From Numida meleagris (Eukaryota > Chordata > Aves > Galliformes > Numididae): a stretch of DNA of 64,000 nucleotides. Numbering within the stretch: position 1 is the first letter of the stretch; each line of letters starts with the position of its first letter. Below the pieces are notes generated by a model, which saw only the letters and a program-made list of their open reading frames with translations, had not been told where the DNA came from and did no database searches. Of the stretch, positions 36,387 through 64,000 are shown one piece after another. Made by a program: the position numbers and the translations under genes. The DNA is taken from NCBI RefSeq assembly GCF_002078875.1, contig NC_034412.1, positions 34,352,181 to 34,416,180 of the forward strand, read 5' to 3'.

Positions 36387-37533
36387 TAAGCAATAGAACT
36401 GATGTTGAATAATTGATTTTTTTTTCAGTGGAACTTTTGCATCTGAATTTTTAGTTTTTCTTCTAAAAGAGTTGTAACTATTTGTCTGCAGCTGTTTCCC
36501 ACCACAGTTTGTCAAATGCTGCAATGCGAGGCCACTTCAAAAGCATAGGCTGATTTTTCCCGCCTCCGTACTAAGTGGAGAGGTCCACGCATTTCTTCTC
36601 CTTCTTAATTGCTAGATGCAATTTGTACCTGTTCCTCTGATGTATCCTGCCTAGGAATGCTGGCTGTGAAGTATTGTTCACCCCAAAAAGTAAGGCAGGC
36701 TCTGCAGGAGGAGGATGTCTCGGTCCCTTCAGTTAGACAGCTGCTGTAGCTATTCCTTAGACAAAGCGGTTTTGTTCATTAACACCACACAGCAGTGGAA
36801 GAAGATGTTAGTTTTCAATTCCATTTGAGAACAAAGATTTATGCAAGTTGGCCTTAGAGTTTTTCAACATTAACCTATCTGTTAGATTTGACTGTTCTTT
36901 CAGTCCTCTGGTTTATACATCTTTTGCTTGTTGTGATCTGGAATCGGTGAGGTTGGAGCGCTTGCTTGGGGCAGTTGAGACGTTTGTTATGGTCAGCGCC
37001 CAAAAAACACACTAATTCATAGTGAGCAGTTGCTCCTAATGCTTCCAGCTTTCAGAACCTTTACTCCATTTAGCTTGAATTAGTGCACCTTAGTGACTTG
37101 GCCTTGTCTAGTCTAGCTGTAGAGAGAGTAACTGTGCAGGGAAGCCGCCTTGAGCTGCACACCACCAGGGCTTACTATCCTCTAAGTTGGTACATCTGAA
37201 CAGTGCTGAAGAAGCAGATAGCATCTGAGTGGCAGACGTGCATGTCATACGTTTTAAGTGCACGCCTTAGCTAGTGTTAAGGCCGCGTATGCCAAGATAT
37301 TCTGCAATAAAAACCATTGGCTGTAGTTGCTGGTATTCCTATACGATGCCACGTGCACGGTCATGGTTGCTGCTGGGAAACGCTGCGCAGTCCTTGAAGG
37401 AGCGTATTGCTGGAGTTGGAAGAATTCTTCCACCTTCTGCTCAACCTCACAAACCTTCAGGGAAGAGGATTGCAGAGCGGAATCCCTGAATTGTTCTGGC
37501 AGAGGCTGACACTTCTCCATCATATTTCCTGCT

Positions 37534-37557
37534 GGGGACTTCCAGGTGCAAGCAAAA
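37534..37557 (+). repeat. 24-base direct repeat, copy 2
   Basis: Second copy of the word at 36363-36386, in the same orientation, 23 of 24 bases identical. Confidence 0.75.
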
Positions 37558-37811
37558 CATTTACCTGTGTACGTATGTCCGTCAGTTATCCAAGCTGGTA
37601 ACTCTTGCTTGTGATGGCAAATAGTCTGCAGTATACTGCTGTTTATTGATCAGACTTGCAGGCTACATGACCTGCTGAGGAAGAGAGGTACAGTGGAGTA
37701 CAAAGGACTAGTGATGAAAAGTTAAGGTTGCATCTCCACTAGTTGGGGTTCCAGTTTTTGTTCTCATTCAGTGAAGAAAATTGCATTTTTGGTGTTGTCT
37801 GAATTAAGATT

Positions 37812-38280
37812 AATTGAGGCCCTGAAGCGTGTTCAGAGGAGGGTGACAAAGCCGGTGAGGGATCTGGAGCACAGGCCTTACAAGGAGCAGCTGAGGGAGC
37901 TGGGATTGTTCAGTCTGGAGGCTCAGAGGCAACCTCATTGCTCTCTGTAACTACCTGAAGGGAGGTTGTAGTGAGCTGGGGGTCAGCCTCTTCTCTCTTG
38001 TAACTAGTGGCAGGACGAGGGGGAATGGCCTCAAGTTGCGCCAGCGGAGATTCAGGCTGGGCATTGGAAAATACTACTTTTCTGAAAGAGTGGTCGGGTG
38101 CTGGAATGGGCTGCCCAGGGAGGTGGTTGACTCACCATCCCTGGAGGTGTTCAAGAAAAGTTTAGATGTTGTGTTGAGAGACATGGTTTAGTGGGGTTAT
38201 TGGTGGTAGGTGGATGGTTGGACTGGATGATCTTGTAGGTCTTTTCCAACCTAGCTAATTCTGTGATTCTGTGATTCTAA
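37812..38280 (+). mobile_element. CR1 LINE copy, 5'-truncated, intact 3' end
   Basis: A plus-orientation CR1 copy of about 470 bases with the end of ORF2 and the full 3' region: 'gaggccctgaagcgtgttca', 'ggctgcccagggaggtgg', 'ccatccctggaggtgttcaa' and 'ggttggactggatgatctt'. It ends in the characteristic short tandem 'attctgtgattctgtgattcta'. The well-preserved ending suggests a relatively young insertion. It is closely related to the copy at 13946-15291, which carries the same 3' segments in reverse. Confidence 0.95.
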
Positions 38281-41200
38281 GATGCGAGCTTTGCCAGAGT
38301 TACCATCAGTGAAGTGATTTCTGCTTGTTCTCGAGGGGCGTTTGTTTTCAGCACTTGAGTTTGTGTTAGTTCTAGCTCCGTTAATCTGCAGATAATGGAG
38401 TTAAAAATGTGACTTCCTTGTGACCCAAGAACACGTCATCTTAGAAGAAAGTTAAGTACTTTGTGCTCTTTTTTGCAGAATTCATTTCTTTATTTGAAAT
38501 TGCATGCTATTGTTTCAATTTGAGAACCTATTTCTGTAAATTACAAGTTTAACACTGCAAAATGTCTAAAATGTATTAGTTTATGCTAATAAAAAGTCTA
38601 TGCGTATAAAAAGCACGTAGTGCAATGCCAAATGAAGTTTGGATAGAAGTCACAGCTGTGCTCTTGTTGGCAGCCCTTGAGCATGCAGCTAGGTCTAGCA
38701 GCATGGCTTGTCAGTTTTGCCTTGTATTCAGCCTTGTGCGTCACCGGAGGAGTTGCTAGTTAAATCTTTTCACTCTGCTTTATGGCAGCCATCAAGGAAG
38801 AAATGCAGAGGAATTCATTCATGTAAGGCTAATTCTGCTTAGATGTCTGGATCCAGTTTCGGTGTCTCAAACTCTAGGAAGTGAGCTCTCCTTCCACCTT
38901 AGGCTTGGATTCTAGAGAATACAGTCTAGCTCTGTTTCCTCCTGCCGGTCTGTCTAGTGATTGCTGTTTGCTCAACTCCAGTCAATAGGTACTTGCTGGG
39001 AGGAGAGGTATGAGCGCAAGTTCTGCCTTACTTGCTGCCATCTGAAGTGACTTCTTTAAAGGAGTCATGCTGTTGTCTGCGTCACCTTGTTGGTTCTTAG
39101 TAGAATTGAATTAAAGCAGGTGTCGTTTCCTTACTCTAATGTAATAAGGGGAACGAATTAGGGTATAAAAAGAATCTTGGTATGCTGTGCTTCTGGCCAG
39201 AGCTTGTATAGAAAAGCTTGTTAGATACTTTTAAACATCTGGGAACTTAGGAAAGGAAAAACTCAGAAGGGCAGCAAACGTTTAGTAGAGAATCGGTGCT
39301 GATGGTCAGTTGCTTTTCCTTTAAAGCATTAGACTTCACCTTCTGAGAAGTTGAGCTTTGATGTCTTTTCCTAGCATGTTGTCACAAGCTGTAGCAGGGC
39401 ACTTCTCTGGCAAGCATCAGAAGCACGCTGGGACCGCTGGCTGCAGAAGCATGCATGTGCAGGATGTCGGAGGAGGCAGTGATGCTCTTCTAGCAGTCCT
39501 TGGAACTGTGAGAATGTTGTTTTGTAGAATAGCTGTCCCACAGTGTGTGTCCAATGCCCGAGCATAACCGCCGCAAGCTGTTCCTGTCGGAGGAAAGTGG
39601 CAATCCAGAAGAAGACTTTCTGCTTCCAGCAGTGGTTCTGTCCGAAGAGTGCTTGAGATATCCCTATTGCCATGTCTGTGATTTTGTGTTTCTGCTTATT
39701 ATTTTTCTTTTACTGATTCTTTCCTCTTACAGAAACTACTTGACTCCCGGCAGGTTGTCTGTTTTTCACTCCCCGGCCTAGGCATCTAGCTCATAGCCCT
39801 CTTTCTGTGTGTAATTCTTCTTTTTCTTCCTTTCCCTTTTTTGGATACTTTTCTTAAAGATTTTTCTTTCATGTTTCTGCTCCTGTTCCTTCAAGCCACG
39901 GATTCAATAAGATTTGTGTCAATAAGATTTCAGTAAGGTTCAGTAATCGTATGCCGTGGTGGCACATGCTGCGTTCATGATTTCTGTCTCTCTCATTTGC
40001 AGCTTTATTTAGTCCGACTCTCCTTAAACTTCAAGGTGAAAGGCTAGTGGTTGGACTGCATGAAATGAAACTGCTTAGAGATAAGATTTCATGCACGTAG
40101 CTGGCATCTGAACAGCTGTACTTAAAGCAAATCACACAGCCCTGGAGCACCCCTCATCACCGCCTGTGACATGGGTGGAGACATGTTCTGGAGTTCCTGT
40201 GCCTGCACCACTTTGTGGCAGGTTTTACTGCTTCCCCACCCACTTAAGTGGGAGCGAATGGGAGGGTGCCTAGGCGGCAGCTTTTATGATGGGTGGTTTG
40301 AAATGGAAGAAAAAAGGCTTGATCCTATTGTGCTGTCAGCCGCGAGAGGTGGTTGATCAAAGCAACTAGCCCAGTTTTTTCAAAGCAGGTCGCAACTAAA
40401 AGGTGTAAATAATAATCAGTCAAGTTTTTTTGTGGTGGATTTTTTTTCCCAAGATGGCTGTGCAGATTTCCTCTTATCTAACACTTAGTCTTCCTTTGCG
40501 AGGTGGTTTGCCCTGCTAACCTTTTTCTGCCTTTAGACATAGGGAGAGTCGCCTTACAGTGGTATATTCTGAGTGCTCTGACCATCGTCCTGTTGTGACC
40601 CTTCTAACCAGCGTGGGAAGCAAGAGCCTTGGCTTCTGTATTCAGCCTGATATTTCAGCTGTATGGCTCTTCGGTACATTGAAAGCAATACAGCCATTTT
40701 GTAAAGCCTTTTCATTAAAAAAAAAAAAAAAGCCAAACCAAAAAACACCTTTGAAGTTGATTGTTGGTCTTTCCATCTGTACTTGGAAGAGAAGAAGGGG
40801 CATTAAGCAGCAGCCCTTGTGGTGCCAAAGCAGCTTAAATCAGAGACGCTGAGGTGGATATGCCGTTTTGTTTTTTTTTTAAGCATCCCCATAACATTTA
40901 TGTAACTTTTAAAAAGTTTTATTTTGTGAACTTTGTTTTACCTGAAGTCTCTCTGGTCTATCTCACTTAAAACTTAGGGGGCAGATGGTGTAATGTATTC
41001 TTATTGATGCATCTGCTTAGCCGGCTTGGAGTGATATGAGGAAAGGTGGCAGGAATGCTGTTAGAGGAACTTCTGTAGATGGTTGGTTCTTGCTTTGTTT
41101 TACACTCCTGCCTCCAGAAATGGTAAACAAGAGCCACTAAGACCCTCTTCTGAAAGACTTCCCAGTGACCACAGGAGCTGGGACAGCGCTCAAGCAACCC

Positions 41201-42487
41201 ATGTTTCTTTACTCTTACACTCAAGCTGGGGCATTGGCATTACAGTCAAAGGAAACCCAAGGAATTCATAGCATTTTCATAAATGACTTGAAGTGATTGT
41301 GTCGGTGTTCATAGCAGTGCTTCTTCCTCCTCTGGTTTCTGTTTAAAAACTGGCACAGGCTGTGAACTGACAGAAGGAAGAGACTGAAAATGGTTTCAAA
41401 AGTTTGTTCGTGCCATGTGCCACTTTTTGCATCATGAAATGAGTCACACAAGCAAGTTGTTGGCTTTAACAAAACTGGAGATGAGTGTTTATCATTTCAC
41501 AGTCCAGTCGTGTTTTCAGTAAAATAGAGATTCGGTTTTAGAGTGTAGCGCAGTACAGTTCGGGCCTTGTTAATTGTGCAAGTAAACAACGTTAGCTCTA
41601 GGTCTTTTCTCTTAGTAATGGGAATGCATCTGCTTGTCATGTTCCGGTGAAGTGTTCTGTAAAATAAAATAGAAAAAATGAGGCGTATGCTTGTTCTTTA
41701 GCTTTTGTTTATAATTTAAATCAGGATGCTGTTTACAGAAGCATGTGGTATACGAAACAATCTAAGGATTGATGTGATTTTGTTCTTCCAATATCCCCAA
41801 ATTTCAAAAGATGGAAGGATTTTCTAGTAGTCGTCGTGATGTTCTCTTCTGGGGAAGAACTTCAGTTGGTGAAATAATGAATGTCTTTGCCAAATAGTTT
41901 GAGAAGTTTTTTGTTACACAACAAACACGTGAAGTCTAACCATGGAAAAATGAGAACTAAAGGGAAAACACAAGAAAAAAGGGAAAAATACAAGGTTAGT
42001 AGAAAGGATACAGGAAATTCTTTTAACATACTAGGTGAACTCTCCAAGCCTTTGCTGCTCATGTGTAGAAATAGTAACGTACTTAAATGGGCACTTATTT
42101 CTCGGCATTTTCTGTAGGTAAAATGACTGTTGATACATACGTTAGGGATGCAAACACTTAAGAGTTTTTGTGAAAGAAAGTAGCTGTGTTGTGTTCTAAA
42201 CTCACTTTAAAAAATGCAACAGCTTCACTTGCAACAGCTAAAACAACAGATTTTTGAGAACAGCAGAAACATATACCTGTAATGAATGGATTTCTGTAGA
42301 GGTCTTGAATCCATTTCATCTTTGGCATCTCTGTTTAGAAGGACGGAGGCAACTGATTGGTAATGCCCAAGTCAGATGATACCTGAGTTTCTACTCTGGA
42401 GCTGTTCAGAAGTTAGTTGGTGCTTCTGCCATGCTGAATTCCTCAGCTGTTTTTTTTCAGATTGGAGCTGTCCTTCACTTTGTATAG

Positions 42488-42738
42488 TATCATAAAATCG
42501 GAGAACACCCTGGGTTGAACGGGACCCACAAGAGTCTTTGAGTTCAACTCTAGGCTCCTCAGAGGACCGCCCAGTAATCAAACCCTATGTCTGAAAGCAT
42601 TGTTCATGTGCTTTCTGAACTCCTGCAGCTTGATGCTATGACAGCTGCCCTGGGGAACCTATTCCAGGGGCCAACCACCCTTTGGTGAAGAGCCTTTTCC
42701 TAATGCCCAACTTGCACCTCCCTGCCGTAACTCTGAGC
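42488..42738 (-). mobile_element. CR1 LINE fragment (older copy)
   Basis: A diverged minus-orientation CR1 3' fragment. On the plus strand it reads 'atcataaaatcggagaacac', then 'gagttcaactctaggctcct', 'cctggggaacctattccagg' and 'ttcctaatgcccaacttg'. The wording differs from the other copies, which suggests an older or different CR1 subfamily. Confidence 0.85.
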
Positions 42739-44051
42739 ATAGTAGGAGTTTGGCATATGTTATGGTCAGGCTTACGGAGTGCAAATTCTTAGGAAGAACC
42801 CTCAGGAAACAACATGGCTTGCCGAAGGGAAGATTTGGAAGATACAAAAACGGCTTTTATTGTATTTGTTTGGATAACATTCTGCCTGTGCATAGTGCGT
42901 AATCTTAGTTTATGTGGATTTCTTTGGAGAACCTCTGTTTGCAAGCCGAGCTCAGATCTCTTAACCACCTTAATCATCAACATAGAACCAACACCCATTC
43001 ATTAATTTTGGGGTTTTCTCGGCTTCACTGTGGACAAGTATCTGTGCCAGTAGAACCACTAAGGATTAGTAATGACTCCTTTCTTGGCAGCCCAAAGTAA
43101 TAGCACATTTAATAGCATGCTTCACAGCAGTTTTGTATGCTGAGATTGTTACCTACTTGCTCCCTAAACACTGTGAAATATTTTTCAGATCAGAAGTAAA
43201 ATATAGTTCTGTGTGGGAATAATGAAATTGAGCATGGCAGCTCTGGGGAGTTGCAGGAAGGCCAATAGCCTCTGTGGCCCTCGCAGACAGCCAGCGGGTT
43301 GTTCAGCTCAGGCCTTGGGCGGCATCAGTCAGGAGATGCTGCTAGGGCGATATGTGTCGCAACACCGGTGTGTGAGTTTCTCACTCATTTACTGCTCCTT
43401 CCCTCCTAGGGAATTTAAAACAGGATGGGACGAGGGTTGTCAAATTTCAGAGTGGGGACAAGTGTAAGGAAGTGTTGTGGGAAGCATCAGAATTGTTCTT
43501 GGTCTGAAGAAAATTCTCTTTTAGAAATCTTTTGGATGCTTGTTTTTTGTTCAGAAGATGGTGGTATAACTGTAACACTTCGCTGACTCGGAATTTCCTA
43601 TTGTAGCTCTCATTTTGTGGCTTCTTGTTGATCTGAAAACTTACTGCCAAAATAATTTATTGTAAGTTTTATAAATCAGTTACATGCATATTTGCTGTAG
43701 CCGTAAGGCAATTCCGGGCACTGGTACCACAGGACTCATGTATTGCTGTGCAGAGAACTGTTGCAACTCTCCTGGTCATTCATGGGTCTTCACTTGTTCT
43801 ATGATACTTAACCTGTAAACGGAAGAGTAACCAAACACTATTCTGTACTTCTTTAGTATATGCGTCCTCATTGTGATGCACTATCTGTAAGGTAGGCTTC
43901 AAATCGTACGATCTGAGTGACCGAGTGACTGCTGCTTATCGGCAGATCTTCTGTGTTGAGCACTTCTAGCCTTGTAAAGAAATGTGTGACTGGCGCTTGT
44001 GAACTTGAAACGTGCCACCAGATTCAAGGTCTGAGTTGTCAGGTATACAGA

Positions 44052-44115
44052 ATTGCAACACTTTACTGCAAAATTGCATAATTTGTAATTGTAACACTTT
44101 ACTGCAAAATTGCAT
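44052..44115. repeat. 28-base near-tandem duplication
   Basis: The unit beginning attg[c/t]aacactttactgc occupies 44052-44079 and again 44088-44115, with 27 of 28 bases identical and an 8-base spacer. It lies 540 bases before NAA15 exon 2 and is probably a recent local duplication. Confidence 0.9.
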
Positions 44116-44630
44116 CCGAATTTTCAATGTGGCAAGATAACGTTAGTGTGCATTGGTTTTGAGAGCTTGGATGAATATCAGATCTGCGTAGTATTCAGAT
44201 TGCTATAAGACATTGCTTTCAGAGATGGCTTAAACCACGACTTAATTACTTGTTTTCACAGCCTGTGTGGTTGTTGGAGATGCTCACAGTCTTTCTGTGA
44301 AAGATGATTGAGCTGCAATGAGTTGAATGCTTCTTAAGATATGTTATTAAATAAGGTTTGCTCTTATATAAAGGAAAGTTGGGTCTCTCTTAGATAAGAT
44401 ACCGCAGGTGTCTCTTATCTGAGAAAATGCTGTATTAAAAGATATCTTCAGATAAATGTTTAAATTTCTGTTCTCACTGAAACAAATTACTTTATCTGGG
44501 GACGGGAAAATTTTTAATTTCAGGAAGGTGAGAAGGGCTTAATAAAATATTAGTATGTTTTCAAAAGGTCCTAGCTTCACTGATGGTTCATTTCAGGGGA
44601 ATACGCTTTCACTCTGAATGCTTGGAATAA

Positions 44631-63516
<18,886 letters not shown>

Positions 63517-64000
63517 GTATTCTGCCTTTCTCCTTTTCCTTCCCAGCTTCTGTATTTTCTTTGCTGATCTCGCAGTGGCCTCTTGGTATCTGCAGCGGTG
63601 CTGTGAAAATGGCTCGTTCCACATGGAATGCTATTCCTCTCCTGGTTCAGAGTTGAAGAGTTTTCTAATATGTCTTGTGGAAGAGACTGATGGTCCAGAG
63701 CAGTGTGCTGAGTACCCGACAAGATAGTTTAACACCCAGAGCTACTGGTATGCCTAACACAAAGAGCTGACATGGTGCTGGCTTCCCGGCTGTTAGTAAA
63801 GGCCATCCATCAGTAGCAGTCAAGTATTATAGTGGGTATTACAGTACCGCATGGAAAGCAGGTTGTAAGGCACCTAAGGGGTCAGCGTTACTGTTGTGGC
63901 TCAGTCGGTGTAAACCTGGCCACAGTGAACAGTGAGTTCATTCCTTGTATCTTCTCTGACATCCAGGTCCCAAGCACACCTGTGCTCTGGGACTCAGAGT
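63517..64000 (+). other. NAA15 intron 18, partial
   Basis: Sequence after the exon 18 donor to the window edge. I see no acceptor followed by the expected AAKMVYYL coding, so the following exon is outside the window. Confidence 0.85.

Noticed and set aside
39371..39781. Overlapping open frames of 78-100 codons in NAA15 intron 1
   Set aside because: No motif, no splice framing and no composition bias. Best explained as chance frames.

Overview
The window looks like a bird nuclear chromosome, most likely a galliform such as chicken or a relative. It carries multi-exon genes with GT-AG introns, no dense prokaryotic-type coding, and six copies of the avian-typical CR1 LINE. The gene order matches human 4q31.1: MGARP and NDUFC1 on the minus strand, then NAA15 on the plus strand, with NDUFC1 and NAA15 head to head. 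There are two assembly gaps, 50 N at 3764-3813 and 856 N at 30782-31637. I read exons by splice site, phase and translation, and compared them with what I know of the human proteins. No database search was possible.

Left part (1 to about 27.1 kb): MGARP (mitochondria-localised glutamic-acid-rich protein, HUMMR) runs right to left. Its exons are exon 1 (26984-27068), exon 2 with the membrane segment (25853-25956), exon 3 (24734-24830) and exon 4 (20065-20285). Exon 4 ends with the same kind of C-terminus as the human protein. About 12 kb further along the minus strand lie two more acidic, Glu/Ala-rich open segments (7652-7875 and 7016-7062). Both have good acceptors and the same splice phase as exon 4. 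The exon 4 stop codon sits inside a possible 5' splice site, so these could be alternative last exons giving a protein of about 235 residues instead of 168. This is the most interesting new observation in the window. The far left (1 to about 7 kb) holds no gene I can support, only an LTR-like segment at about 3.8-4.3 kb.

Middle (28.0-31.6 kb): NDUFC1, a small complex I subunit, lies on the minus strand in three exons. It shares a CpG-rich bidirectional promoter with NAA15. The promoter shows a perfect NRF1-type palindrome, a CACGTG E-box, GC boxes, a TGACTCA site and a YY1-type motif over the NDUFC1 start codon. Coding exon 1 of NAA15 is not visible and is presumably in the 856-base gap.

Right part (31.6-64 kb): NAA15, the ribosome-anchoring auxiliary subunit of the NatA N-terminal acetyltransferase. 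A 13-kb first intron hosts three CR1 copies. It is followed by 17 visible coding exons (44655-63516) whose phases all join and which encode about 748 residues, roughly positions 19-767. The last exons (about 100 residues) lie beyond the right edge.

Functionally, two of the three genes are mitochondrial and the third is a general translation-coupled factor. The shared promoter points to housekeeping expression of NDUFC1 and NAA15. I see no CRISPR array, operon, tRNA or rRNA gene, and no clear evidence for a wholly new biological system.
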